A program made the translations under genes and the position numbers. The notes under the pieces were generated by a model that made no database searches, was not told the origin of the DNA, and saw only the letters and a list, made by a program, of their open reading frames with translations. Shown in pieces: positions 26,532-35,363 of a stretch of 64,000 nt of DNA; position 1 is the first letter of the stretch; every line of letters starts with the position of its first letter. The DNA comes from Chitinophagales bacterium (GTDB lineage: Bacteria > Bacteroidota > Bacteroidia > Chitinophagales > JADIYW01), in the NCBI GenBank assembly GCA_019694955.1, contig JAIBAX010000001.1, forward strand, positions 1 to 64,000. The letters are read 5' to 3'.

Positions 26532-27773
26532 ATGATAAAATATCTCGTAACAATGTTACTTTATGTCGTAAGTGTAACACTTAAAGGGCAGGATTATTTT
26601 GGTTTTCGTTTTACAACGGATATCAATAGTTATGAGATAAAGTATGAAAGTATCAATGACCTGATTATTATCCATCTCGCCTTAAACGATAGCAGCGACT
26701 TGAATTTTATCCTTGATTCGGGATCTAAGCATACTATCTTGTTTTATGACGATACGCTCCATTGCCCATTGAAAATGCTCAATAACAAGCCTTTTGAAAT
26801 TGCAGGTTGGGGGCAAATGGAACCGCATAAAGGAATTGCGACTTTTGGCAATACCATTCAGATTGGTGACGTCAAGGGAGAACAGTTACAAGTTATTGGA
26901 ATCGCTAAGTCTCAAATGGATGTCTCACCCTATTTTGGAAAGAAAATTGACGGCATCCTAGGTTCGGAAATATTTAAATATTTTAAAGTTGAACTAAACA
27001 ATCAAAAAGGAAAAGTTGTACTGTATCGCAATAGTTTTTTTCCGGATAATTACAGAAAAGCACCCTCAATCCCTTTGATTATCGATGGAGAAAAACCCTA
27101 TATTAAGGGTGTGGTACATTTTGAAGATGGAACGCAAGACTCCGTCACACTTCTAATAGATATCGGAGATACAAAAGCCCTGAACCTTATCATTGGTTCC
27201 TCCGAACAAATTAAGACTCCACAGAATTTTATTTATGCAAATTTGGGTGTCGGTTTAAATGGACTTATCACCGGATATTTGGGAAAGTCAGATAAATTTG
27301 TATTGGGTAATACCACTGTAAAGGGAATTTTGACAGCTTATCCGGATGAGCTATCGCTGGAACAATTTGTTATTAGGCCTGACAGAAATGGCAGTATTGG
27401 CATGGGATATTTTAGCAAATTCAATTGCTTGATAGATGTTGCCAACCAATTGATTTATTTGAAGAAAAATAGCCATTTTAAAGACCCGTTTCTATACAAT
27501 AGAACAGGTATCGAATTGCGTGCTGAAGGGGAAAATTTCCGCACTTATTTTGTGGGTGGAGTAGTGCCTTATACTCCTGCCTATATTTATGGATTGCGAG
27601 TAGGTGATCAAATCTTGGAAATTGACGGACATCGTGCAGCAGATTTTTCCTATGAACAAATCAACAGTATCCTCGAATCACATGAAAAAAATTTTGTTGC
27701 GTTAAAAATTAAAAGAGGAAATACTGAAAAGTATGTTATTTTGAATTTATTTTCACTCTTTAAAGACGAATAA
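26532..27773 (+). CDS. Retropepsin-like aspartyl protease with PDZ domain
   Basis: 413 residues, signal peptide to about residue 19. Two half-sites typical of clan AA aspartyl proteases: FILDSGSKHTIL near residue 60 and LLIDIGDTKALNL near 210; the second has Ile in place of Thr/Ser in D-[TS]-G. A C-terminal PDZ domain (~330-410) carries YGLRVGDQILEIDGHRA. This layout is common in Bacteroidota, where the role is mostly unknown; it is probably exported. It is followed with no gap by a chalcone isomerase-like gene, so the two are co-transcribed. Confidence 0.85.
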   Translation: MIKYLVTMLLYVVSVTLKGQDYFGFRFTTDINSYEIKYESINDLIIIHLALNDSSDLNFILDSGSKHTILFYDDTLHCPLKMLNNKPFEIAGWGQMEPHKGIATFGNTIQIGDVKGEQLQVIGIAKSQMDVSPYFGKKIDGILGSEIFKYFKVELNNQKGKVVLYRNSFFPDNYRKAPSIPLIIDGEKPYIKGVVHFEDGTQDSVTLLIDIGDTKALNLIIGSSEQIKTPQNFIYANLGVGLNGLITGYLGKSDKFVLGNTTVKGILTAYPDELSLEQFVIRPDRNGSIGMGYFSKFNCLIDVANQLIYLKKNSHFKDPFLYNRTGIELRAEGENFRTYFVGGVVPYTPAYIYGLRVGDQILEIDGHRAADFSYEQINSILESHEKNFVALKIKRGNTEKYVILNLFSLFKDE

Positions 27774-28283
27774 ATGAAAGTTTCAGGATATTGGGTAGAG
27801 GAGGAGATACATGCAGCAGGAAGCACACTTTATCTTTGTGGTGCAGGGGTAAGAAAGAAATTCCTCCTGCCAATATATATAGCCTCATTTTATATAGATG
27901 ATTTGAATGTCTCAAAGAAAGAAGTGCTTCTTGGACAAGCAGCGAAGCTTATAAGAATGCAACTGCTGTTGAGTGTCGGAAATGGAAGTGTTGTCACAAA
28001 AACGCTTAAAGAGAATACCCAAAGATATGGGATACACCATGAGCCGGAAATGATTCAGCTCATTCAGGATATTGAACCGATCTTGGAAAATGAAACAGCA
28101 GTGAGGAATGATTATTTCGATTTTTTGTTGAATAAAAAGGGTGCTTTTTGTGTATTCAAGAATGATAAAAAGCTGTATGAAGTTAAAAACGGCAATAAAA
28201 TAGCATCATTGGTATTAGGAATTTGGCTAAAACCTGAAAACAAACATCCGTTGATGAATGAGTTGTTGAAGAAATGCTTGTAA
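27774..28283 (+). CDS. Chalcone isomerase-like (Chalcone_3) protein
   Basis: 169 residues. The opening VSGYWVEEEIHAAGSTLYLCGAGVRKKFLLPIYIASFYIDD is characteristic of the chalcone isomerase-like fold family PF16036: G-x-G-V-R-x-K followed by an alternating strand. Bacterial members are not flavonoid enzymes; they may bind fatty acids. No signal peptide is visible, although many relatives have one. Its ATG follows the protease stop directly. Its stop abuts that of the convergent GT9 gene. Confidence 0.8.
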   Translation: MKVSGYWVEEEIHAAGSTLYLCGAGVRKKFLLPIYIASFYIDDLNVSKKEVLLGQAAKLIRMQLLLSVGNGSVVTKTLKENTQRYGIHHEPEMIQLIQDIEPILENETAVRNDYFDFLLNKKGAFCVFKNDKKLYEVKNGNKIASLVLGIWLKPENKHPLMNELLKKCL

Positions 28284-29258
28284 TCAATCAACAAAATCCA
28301 TGTGAAGATCTTGCATGCACTTGAAATGCCCTTTAGGACAATGGCTCTGTCCGTGTTTATGGCAGGGGCGACAAGGTAATGACGTGTTTTCTATGAATGT
28401 TGCGTGTGGTGCCTCCTTACCTAAATAGGGCGTAAAACCTAAGGAAGGCGTTGTGCTACCCCAGACGACGTATATTTTTTTGCTTAAAGCTGCTGCTATA
28501 TGCATCATACCAGTATCCGGTGTTATTACAAACATCGACTGTTGGATACAATATGCAGATTCCATTAAGCTCGTTTTTCCACACAACGAAATCACCCGCC
28601 CTGGAAAAGTATTTCTTAGTATCTCACCACATGCTTCCTCTTTTTTTCCACCTAAAAGTACCATCGGTTGGGCAACATTTTGAACAATTTCTTTCAATTT
28701 GTTTATAGGAATGGTTTTGGTAAAGTGGTTAGCGCCCAAGATCAATACCACGTAAGGTGGTTTAATTCCATTCGGCAGTTTCATGTCTTTCGGAATATAC
28801 AACCGACCATTGTTTCCATCATTCTCTATGCCAAGTGACGATACAGCACCAAAGTATCGATCGGTTATATGTCTTAATTGTATGTCGACTTTAAGATGAA
28901 CCAATAACCAACGTTTCCACCTCGATTTGTTATACGTTAGAAATATCGGTCTACGCTTGTTGGTTAAAAAATGCCAACGCAATAGTAAGGTTCTAAGATT
29001 CCCGTGTAAATCAACGACATACGCATAATTTTCTTGCATTAAGCGTTCTTTAACTTCGGAAAGCTGCTTATCTATGTAAATAACTTCATTTATACATGGA
29101 TTTTCATCCATGAGGCCTTTAAAAATTGCTTTTGTGAGAAAATGTATGACAGCATCTGGGAATTTCTTCCTAATGCCAGAAACTACCGGAGTGGTAAGCA
29201 CGATATCGCCGATAGAACTGAATCTTATTACCAATATCTTCTTGGCATCACTGCTCAA
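28284..29258 (-). CDS. Glycosyltransferase family 9 (heptosyltransferase-like)
   Basis: 324 residues. The N-terminal KILVIRFSSIGDIVLTTPVV is the GT9 signature; the C-terminal half has TPDTGMMHIAAAL, which contacts the nucleotide-sugar donor. The last 40 residues hold a Cys cluster (LPCRPCHKHGQSHCPKGHFKC) typical of Bacteroidota GT9 proteins. It probably adds a heptose or similar sugar to the lipopolysaccharide core on the cytosolic face of the inner membrane. It overlaps the carbonic anhydrase-like gene by four bases (ATGA). Confidence 0.92.
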   Translation of the reverse strand: MSSDAKKILVIRFSSIGDIVLTTPVVSGIRKKFPDAVIHFLTKAIFKGLMDENPCINEVIYIDKQLSEVKERLMQENYAYVVDLHGNLRTLLLRWHFLTNKRRPIFLTYNKSRWKRWLLVHLKVDIQLRHITDRYFGAVSSLGIENDGNNGRLYIPKDMKLPNGIKPPYVVLILGANHFTKTIPINKLKEIVQNVAQPMVLLGGKKEEACGEILRNTFPGRVISLCGKTSLMESAYCIQQSMFVITPDTGMMHIAAALSKKIYVVWGSTTPSLGFTPYLGKEAPHATFIENTSLPCRPCHKHGQSHCPKGHFKCMQDLHMDFVD

Positions 29259-29785
29259 AATGATTCGTTTTGCCCTGCCAAATATTTCTTTGCTTCATTC
29301 AAATACTCTTGAACACCCATGAGGATATGGTCCTTTACTTCCGGTGGCAGTTGTCGTACAATCTTTCCCGGCGTTCCTAATACCATCGAGTAATCCGGAA
29401 TTTCCATGTTCTCAGTAATCAAAGCATGTGCGCCAATAATACAGTAGTTACCGATTTTAGCACCATTTAAAATGGTAGCACCCATGCCCACTAAATTGCA
29501 ATTGCCGAATACAGAACCATGAACGATAGCACCATGACCAATGAGGTTGTCTTCACCCATGATTACAGGACTGCCATGGTCAACATGCATGATGACGTTT
29601 TCCTGGATATTTGTTCTTGCGCCAATGATAATGGCATCAAAATCGGCACGCAAAACTGCTCCATACCATACAGAAACATCTTCATGAAGGTGAACCTTTC
29701 CTAATACTCGCGCTGTATCGGCAATAAAAACACGTGCTTCCTTTTTTACTTCGCTTTCTAATTGCGCCTGATAATTATTTTTCAT
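29255..29785 (-). CDS. Gamma carbonic anhydrase family protein
   Basis: 176 residues from ATG 29785, the start just before the conserved VFIADTARVLGKVHL; the frame is open upstream but that part looks non-coding. A left-handed parallel beta-helix is shown by hexapeptide repeats (DVSVWYGAVLRADFDAIIIG, NVIMHVDHG, LIGHGAIVHGSV, VGMGATILNG, IIGAHALI). The His residues in MHVDHG and GHGAIVHG match the metal ligands of gamma-class enzymes (YrdA/CaiE/PaaY group). It may hydrate CO2 or be a structural relative. Overlaps the GT9 gene (ATGA). Confidence 0.9.
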   Translation of the reverse strand: MKNNYQAQLESEVKKEARVFIADTARVLGKVHLHEDVSVWYGAVLRADFDAIIIGARTNIQENVIMHVDHGSPVIMGEDNLIGHGAIVHGSVFGNCNLVGMGATILNGAKIGNYCIIGAHALITENMEIPDYSMVLGTPGKIVRQLPPEVKDHILMGVQEYLNEAKKYLAGQNESF

Positions 29786-29829
29786 GCAATAAAATAAAGG
29801 ATTTTTATTTTTACAAGCAAATAATAAAT

Positions 29830-30804
29830 ATGCAAGAGTTGAGATGGAATCCTTTGTTGGGGACATGGACAATCGTGGCAGCCAATCGGCAGAATCGACC
29901 GAATATGCCGAAAGATTGGTGTCCCTTCTGCATAGGCAGTGGAAAAGTACCCGATGAATATGATGTTTTATTGTACTCAAACGATTTTCCTGCTTTGTCT
30001 CAAACAGCTCCTGAGCCACGCTCTGAAAATAATGACTTGTATATGTCGGCCAAAGCACATGGCAAATGTGAGGTAATCCTCTACTCACCAAATCATGCCG
30101 CAAAAATATATCAGTTGACACCTGAACATATGCTTAAATTGGTAGAGTTGTGGACAAGTTGCTGTGCATCAATGGTAAAAGATACGCTGATTCAATACAT
30201 ATTTCCTTTTGAAAATAGAGGCGCTGCAGTAGGCGTAACCATGCCACATCCTCATGGACAAATATATGGCTATCCGTTTATTCCCTTGAAAATCAAAACA
30301 GAGTTAGCACAGTGTAAGCAATATTTTGAAAAAACAGGCGCAAACATGTTTGAAGAAATGATCTCTTTAGAACGGTCTGCCGGAGCTAGAATTATCTTTG
30401 AAAATGATTATTTCATTGCCTTTATTCCTTATTTTACAGATTATCCATATGGTGTATTTATTGTTGCAAAAAATAAAAGGTTACTACTAACCGATTTTAA
30501 TTTAGAGGAAAAAAAGGCGTTAGGTGTTGCAATACAAGATGTTGTAGGGGCTTTTGATACGCTCTTTGATAAAGAATTTCCTTACATGATGTGTTTCCAT
30601 CAAGCACCTGTGAATACGGAAGAAGTGTATCATGCCTATTACCGATTCCATATAGAGTTTTATCCACCATGGCGCAATGATGAAGTCATCAAGTTTTATG
30701 CGTCCTCAGAAACAGGCGCTTGGGCAGCGACCAACACACGTTCAGTAGAAGAAAGTGCGGAGGAATTAAGACAAGCATATAAAAAGTATAAACATGCACA
30801 GTAA
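29830..30804 (+). CDS. galT: Galactose-1-phosphate uridylyltransferase
   Basis: 324 residues from ATG 29830; the frame extends upstream, but MQELRWNPLLGTWTIVAANRQNRP is the conserved start. Contains CPFCIGSG (a zinc-type CxxC), MPHPHGQIYG, whose HPH includes the uridylylated His, and CFHQAPVN with RFHIEFYPP near the C terminus. It swaps UMP between UDP-glucose and galactose-1-phosphate in the Leloir pathway. It overlaps galK by 11 bases, so both are made from one message. galE and galM are not in this window. Confidence 0.93.
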   Translation: MQELRWNPLLGTWTIVAANRQNRPNMPKDWCPFCIGSGKVPDEYDVLLYSNDFPALSQTAPEPRSENNDLYMSAKAHGKCEVILYSPNHAAKIYQLTPEHMLKLVELWTSCCASMVKDTLIQYIFPFENRGAAVGVTMPHPHGQIYGYPFIPLKIKTELAQCKQYFEKTGANMFEEMISLERSAGARIIFENDYFIAFIPYFTDYPYGVFIVAKNKRLLLTDFNLEEKKALGVAIQDVVGAFDTLFDKEFPYMMCFHQAPVNTEEVYHAYYRFHIEFYPPWRNDEVIKFYASSETGAWAATNTRSVEESAEELRQAYKKYKHAQ

Positions 30805-31954
30805 AGAAAGTATACAACAGTTGTTCCAATCATATTACGGGGAAGAAGGAGTGGAGTGGTATTTCTCGCCGGGTAGGGTAAATGTTATTGGAGAACATAT
30901 TGATTATAATGGCGGTTATGTAATGCCAATAGCCATCAATTATGGTGTTTCTGCAATGGTGAAAAGAAATTCCGGAAACGTTATTCGCATTTATGCCCAT
31001 GATTTTCAAGAAGAATTGCATATACAGCGTTTTGATAAAATACCGATGTCAATACCCGGTTCATGGAAATCTTATGTTACTGGAATGCTGACGATTATGC
31101 AACGCAAAGGAATTGTCTTGGATGGGTTGGATATGTTGATGGCGAGTGATTTACCCATTGGAGCAGGCCTATCTTCTTCAGCAGCGCTTGAATGCTTGAT
31201 TGGATACGTATTTGCCGGAGATTATTATGACGAGGATCGCACAGAGTTGGCAAAAGATGCACAACAAGCAGAGCATGAATTTGCCGGAGTTATGTGTGGT
31301 ATCATGGATCAGTTTGCGGTTGCATGTGGTAAAATCAATAATGCCATGCTGCTGGATTGCCAAAAAATTAGTTGTCAATATATACCATTTGATTTGGGAA
31401 ATTACAGGCTGATGGTCATCAACAGCAATAAGCCCAGAGCCTTAGCCGATTCTAAGTATAATGAACGTCTGGCAGAATGTCGTAAGGCTATGGAACTACT
31501 GCGTTTTTTTCATCCTGTGAGCAATTTGGTGGATGTCAGCAGCCTATCTTTGGCGTATCTGGAAGACGATACATTGTATGCACGTGCTAAACATGTTATT
31601 TCCGAGAACAATCGTGTTAAACTTGCCTGTAACGCATTATTAGATGGAGATATTCTTACATTGGGGCAGTTGATGTTGCAGTCACATGAATCACTAGATG
31701 AAGATTATGAAGTTGCAGGAGACGAACTCAATACGCTGATCGAGTATGCTATGATGGTCAAGGAATGTATCGGTGCGAGAATGACGGGTGCAGGGTTTGG
31801 CGGTTGCTGCATTGCGCTGGTTGAAAGCGGCGCCGAAGAGAAATTCTCCCGTTACCTCCGTAAAAAATATAAAGAGAAAACCGGACTTCATTGCGAGGTA
31901 TTTGCCATCGAAGTTTGTGACGGCGTGGGAAGAATGGATGTGGGAATTTTTTGA
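30794..31954 (+). CDS. galK: Galactokinase
   Basis: 386 residues, GHMP kinase. Motif 1 GRVNVIGEHIDYNGGYV (the galactokinase signature with the sugar-binding Glu-His-x-Asp), motif 2 LPIGAGLSSSAALE (ATP loop), motif 3 MTGAGFGGCCIALV, and the catalytic Asp probably in GIMDQFAVACG. Phosphorylates galactose at C1 with ATP; the product is the substrate of GalT, whose gene overlaps the start of this one. Confidence 0.95.
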   Translation: MHSKESIQQLFQSYYGEEGVEWYFSPGRVNVIGEHIDYNGGYVMPIAINYGVSAMVKRNSGNVIRIYAHDFQEELHIQRFDKIPMSIPGSWKSYVTGMLTIMQRKGIVLDGLDMLMASDLPIGAGLSSSAALECLIGYVFAGDYYDEDRTELAKDAQQAEHEFAGVMCGIMDQFAVACGKINNAMLLDCQKISCQYIPFDLGNYRLMVINSNKPRALADSKYNERLAECRKAMELLRFFHPVSNLVDVSSLSLAYLEDDTLYARAKHVISENNRVKLACNALLDGDILTLGQLMLQSHESLDEDYEVAGDELNTLIEYAMMVKECIGARMTGAGFGGCCIALVESGAEEKFSRYLRKKYKEKTGLHCEVFAIEVCDGVGRMDVGIF

Positions 31955-31999
31955 TAGTAGCTTATCCAAAACCACATAATTTATCAATAAAATTGTTTT

Positions 32000-32527
32000 A
32001 TGAGAACTAAAAAGTATATTGGGAAGTTTCTCTCTATTAAGTATGCAGACCGTGAAACACCTTTCTGTGGCTTTGTTTTAGATTATAACGACCACTGGAC
32101 CTTGATGAAATATAGTCCATTTGATTATGAAATGGATGGTTATATCTTGCTTAGACATCATAATATTCAAGGCTTTCAAAGAACAGCAGAAGAAAGATTT
32201 AAAGAAAAACTCATTGTTCTAAAAGGAGAGAATAAACCTACCATTGACTTGTTTCCATTGGGAGATCTTCAACAAATACTTGAATATCTTAGTGCTACTT
32301 TTGGAGTTTTTTCGTTTGACTTAAGAGAAACAGAAGATGCATGTTATTTAGGTAAATTGCATTCCTTTGGCGAAAAGACTTTTACTATCAATTACTTGAA
32401 TCCGAAAGGCGTGTGGTTAAAAAGAATGAAGTTTAAGGAGAAGGATGTAAGAACAATTCAGTTTGATACAAATTATATTAATACCTTGCATCTGTATGCT
32501 TGCCATAGGGTGGACACAAAAAAATAA
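32000..32527 (+). CDS. Hypothetical protein with two Sm/SH3-like halves
   Basis: 175 residues, no signal peptide or membrane helix. Each half has a small beta-barrel-like pattern: GKFLSIKYADRETPFCGFVLDYNDHW ... GYILLRHHNIQGF and GKLHSFGEKTFTINYLNPKGVW ... KFKEKDVRTIQF. The internal similarity suggests a duplicated Sm- or SH3-like domain; this is inference. It lies three bases before an ATP-grasp gene and 45 bases after galK. The tight pairing suggests a joint function with the ATP-grasp protein. Confidence 0.7.
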   Translation: MRTKKYIGKFLSIKYADRETPFCGFVLDYNDHWTLMKYSPFDYEMDGYILLRHHNIQGFQRTAEERFKEKLIVLKGENKPTIDLFPLGDLQQILEYLSATFGVFSFDLRETEDACYLGKLHSFGEKTFTINYLNPKGVWLKRMKFKEKDVRTIQFDTNYINTLHLYACHRVDTKK

Positions 32528-32530
32528 AAA

Positions 32531-33343
32531 ATGAAAACAATATTAGTAGTAAATGGTGAAAACTACTGGCAGGAGTTTTTGCCTAATGATTTCGTTGTGC
32601 AGAAGAAAATTCAAACGACAGAATGGATATTGAAAAACAATAAGTTATATGTAATTGATCAGGATGGGGTATGCATGCCTGATAAAATTCTATGGAGAGT
32701 AGGTGCAATAAAACCTTCCCCTAAGCACAAGTCTGCGTTAGATATTATTCAACTATCCGATGTTCCTTGCGTTAATTCCGCAAAAGTGCTTATTCAAGGT
32801 TTTGACAGACTAAGTATGCTACAAGCATTACATTCATGTAAGCTTCCAGTCGTGCCATTTAATATTACTACATCTTCTTCGCAATTGAAGAATATTGAAA
32901 TGAAGTTCCCATTTGTGGTTAAGGCAGGCAATTATCATGGCGGCTTTGGAAAGGTGCTGGTAGAGAATGAGCAAAAATGGCAAGATATTAAAGATTTGCT
33001 CTTTATTACCAATGATTACATAACCATAGAACCCTATATTAATTATGACAAGGATATTCGCTACCTCGCAATAGGTGATAAAATATGGGCAATGGCACGT
33101 AAAGGTAAGTTTTGGAAGGCAAATGTTGAAACAACAGATTTTGTGTTGATAGAACCTGAAGAAGAATTGGCAGCGCAAACCCGATTGCTGAAGGATTACC
33201 TCAGCGCCGACATTATCGCTGTCGATGTATTAGAGGAACGAGATGGTCAACGATATTTTGTTGAATATAATGACATTCCCGGGCTATCAGGATTTCCAGA
33301 TGAAGTACGAACAACTTTGGCAAATTGCTTGAGTACTCTTTAA
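32531..33343 (+). CDS. ATP-grasp (RimK-like) ligase
   Basis: 270 residues. ATP-grasp features: FVVKAGNYHGGFGKVLV (ATP-binding strand plus glycine loop), ITIEPYINYDKDIRYLAIGDKIWAMARKG, and the Mg2+ site near the end, FVEYNDIPGLSGFP. It resembles RimK/glutathione synthetase-type carboxylate-amine ligases, which join an amino group to an acyl phosphate. The acceptor is unknown. The three-base gap to the previous gene suggests the two are translated together. Confidence 0.82.
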   Translation: MKTILVVNGENYWQEFLPNDFVVQKKIQTTEWILKNNKLYVIDQDGVCMPDKILWRVGAIKPSPKHKSALDIIQLSDVPCVNSAKVLIQGFDRLSMLQALHSCKLPVVPFNITTSSSQLKNIEMKFPFVVKAGNYHGGFGKVLVENEQKWQDIKDLLFITNDYITIEPYINYDKDIRYLAIGDKIWAMARKGKFWKANVETTDFVLIEPEEELAAQTRLLKDYLSADIIAVDVLEERDGQRYFVEYNDIPGLSGFPDEVRTTLANCLSTL

Positions 33344-33392
33344 TATTTAGCTAAGAAAGGCGTACAGACAAATATACCCGTTTATTTCAAAT

Positions 33393-34298
33393 CTAAAACC
33401 AATGTCGAGGTTGGAAAAAAGGCAAGGTGGCTGCTTCTTCGCTTCCTCCCTCGGGATGATAATCATAGACCCATTCTGCATGCGGTGGTAATGACATTAG
33501 TATCGACTCAATCCGACCATTGGTTTTTAGCCCAAAATGTGTTCCCCTGTCGTATACTAAATTAAATTCCGCATAGCGACCCCTTCTGATAAATTGCCAG
33601 TGCTTGTGTTGTTCCGTAAAGACCTTGTCCTTGTTTCGTATGACAATGGTTGAATAAGTTGGTATAAATGCGTTGCCCACAGATTGAATGAATGCAAATA
33701 GTTTATGCTGTTCATCTTCGTTCTCGAACCTTAAGTGGTCAAAGAATATTCCGGAAACACCGCGCATTTCTTTCCTATGTGGAATGGTGAAGTAGTCATC
33801 ACACCACTGCTTGAATCTTGGATAGTAACTGGCATCGTAAGTATCACATACCCCTTTCAATTGTGTGTGAAAAAAGTAGGCGTCTTCCTCATTCGGGTAA
33901 GCAGGAGAGAGGTCTATTCCTCCGCCAAACCAAGCATCAGTGATGGCACCATTTTCTTCTTCACTCATTTCAAAGTACCGCACATTCATATGAATAATAG
34001 GCACGTATGGGTTGCTTGGATGTATGACCAGGCTTACGCCTGTGGCATGAAACCAGGCAGCATTCCGACCTTCTTGTTTTAAAAATTCCGGCATTTTGCC
34101 ATGTACATGCGAGAAATTAACGCCTCCTTTTTCAAAAATATTACCGTCCTTTATTACACGGGTGTCACCACCACCACCTTCTTGCCGTTGCCAACAATCA
34201 CTCTGAAAAGTAGCCTCGCCATCCAATAGTTCTAAAGATTGTGTGATTTCCTTTTGTAGTTGAATAAAATATGCTTCGATTTCTTGCAAATTTGCCAT
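33393..34298 (-). CDS. hemF: Oxygen-dependent coproporphyrinogen III oxidase
   Basis: 301 residues from ATG 34298 (MANLQEIEAYF). Family motifs include GVNFSHVHGKMP, WFGGGIDLSPAYP, FNLVYDRGTHFGL and NGRIESILMSLPPHAEWVYD. It converts coproporphyrinogen III to protoporphyrinogen IX using O2 in haem synthesis, so aerobic haem synthesis is possible. It has its own -7 box 17 bases upstream, and copy B of the dispersed element lies ~200 bases upstream, pointing at the gene. Confidence 0.95.
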   Translation of the reverse strand: MANLQEIEAYFIQLQKEITQSLELLDGEATFQSDCWQRQEGGGGDTRVIKDGNIFEKGGVNFSHVHGKMPEFLKQEGRNAAWFHATGVSLVIHPSNPYVPIIHMNVRYFEMSEEENGAITDAWFGGGIDLSPAYPNEEDAYFFHTQLKGVCDTYDASYYPRFKQWCDDYFTIPHRKEMRGVSGIFFDHLRFENEDEQHKLFAFIQSVGNAFIPTYSTIVIRNKDKVFTEQHKHWQFIRRGRYAEFNLVYDRGTHFGLKTNGRIESILMSLPPHAEWVYDYHPEGGSEEAATLPFFQPRHWF

Positions 34299-34315
34299 AT
34301 ACCTGATTGTGGACA

Positions 34316-34323
34316 CAAAAATA
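34316..34323 (-). promoter_or_regulatory. Bacteroidota -7 box TATTTTTG (hemF)
   Basis: Exact TAnnTTTG on the minus strand, 17 bases before the hemF ATG at 34298. No matching -33 TTTG was seen at the usual distance. Confidence 0.5.
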
Positions 34324-34501
34324 ACATGTGTCATGCCAATTTATGTCCGAATATTGTAAAAAAAACGTGCACTCAGGAACGTAAAACACTTGCGTTTAAA
34401 AGATTTTCTCTGCTCGCGACGAATTGGTCGGGACTTGGCATATTCTTGGTGACTATGCGGCTAAGAAATAACCGAAACTAATTTTGCTAACATCATAAAT
34501 A

Positions 34502-34602
34502 ATGACAAAAGTAATTATTCAATAGTCCATTAGTAAAATCCAATTCCCTGTTCACATGGAGACACGTGAACAAGAGTGGACTATTTTATAAATCATTATG
34601 TA
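34502..34602 (-). repeat. Dispersed intergenic element, copy B (inverted)
   Basis: ~101 bases matching copies A (18261) and C (44811) in reverse. It has a perfect 9-base outer inverted repeat AATAGTCCA/TGGACTATT (34521-34529 and 34577-34585) and an inner 22-base arm GTTCAC...GTGAAC (34550-34571). On the minus strand it ends in an exact TACTTTTG (34506-34513), which faces hemF. Confidence 0.82.
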
Positions 34603-34670
34603 CGGTAAAAATAAAAAGGTTCGTTCCAAAATTTACGTTAAAAAGAGGCGTATGCCTACAAAAAGCATCC

Positions 34671-35252
34671 TCAATGAACCCGATCACCACGTAATTCTAG
34701 TGCTTGCATGATTTCGGCTTCTTTTTCTAACCAAAACATCCATCTGCTTTTTACTTTATTTGCATCGATATATGCTTCTGCTAGATCAAGGAACATCCGG
34801 TAATGAAATGCTTCCGCTTTCATAAGTTTATGATAAAAATCCCGTAAGGATATATCATTAATATCTATGGAAAGTAGCCGGAAACGCTCGCAGCTTCTCG
34901 CCTCAATTAATGCCGCCATTAACATCTTATCCAGGAACCTGTCTTCGGAAGAACCTCCCTTAATAGCTGCATCAGATAATCCGGAAACATATTCATCTTT
35001 TCTTTGAAATCCAAGCGTATAACCCCTGCTTTTTAATTCTTCAAGAACCATCCTAAAATGTTCCCACTCTTCCGTAATCACCGGGGCAAGTCGCTCTACT
35101 AATAAAGACTTGTCAGGATAAAGTTGGATGAGTGATATACAGGTGGTGGCTGCCTTCAATTCACAATAGGCATGGTCTGTTAAAATATCGGCAATGTTTT
35201 TTTCAGCAATCCTCACCCACCGAGGATCCGTTGGAAGTCTAAGCCCTAACAT
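34671..35252 (-). CDS. miaE: tRNA-(ms2io6A)-hydroxylase (MiaE-like)
   Basis: 193 residues, a ferritin-like four-helix di-iron protein: ligand-type motifs CELKAATT, EEWEHFRMVLEEL (ExxH), EARSCERFRLL and MKAEAFHYRMFLDLAE (ExxH). These match MiaE, which hydroxylates the isopentenyl group of ms2i6A37 in tRNAs reading UNN codons, using O2. With mnmA immediately to the right (divergent) and queG 3 kb away, the region is rich in tRNA-modification genes. Confidence 0.9.
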   Translation of the reverse strand: MLGLRLPTDPRWVRIAEKNIADILTDHAYCELKAATTCISLIQLYPDKSLLVERLAPVITEEWEHFRMVLEELKSRGYTLGFQRKDEYVSGLSDAAIKGGSSEDRFLDKMLMAALIEARSCERFRLLSIDINDISLRDFYHKLMKAEAFHYRMFLDLAEAYIDANKVKSRWMFWLEKEAEIMQALELRGDRVH

Positions 35253-35363
35253 TCAGTTTATTTAAAGCGTAAAGTTCAGAAAAATAAGAGATATTATCAA
35301 TTGTTACAATCAATTAAGTTTCATTCACATTCATATTAAGAGATAAAGTCGCATATTTGCATC

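Larger units (their letters stand above)
34299..34670. other. Gene-free stretch between divergent hemF and miaE ends
   Basis: 372 bases without a convincing gene. It holds the hemF -7 box (34316-34323) and copy B of the dispersed element (34502-34602). The part between them shows no clear structure. The right end precedes the stop of miaE (34671, minus strand). Confidence 0.6.

Noticed and set aside
29786-30121. N-terminal extension of the carbonic anhydrase-like gene
   Set aside because: The open frame continues upstream, but it overlaps the divergent galT gene and lacks any conserved pattern; ATG 29785 fits the family start.
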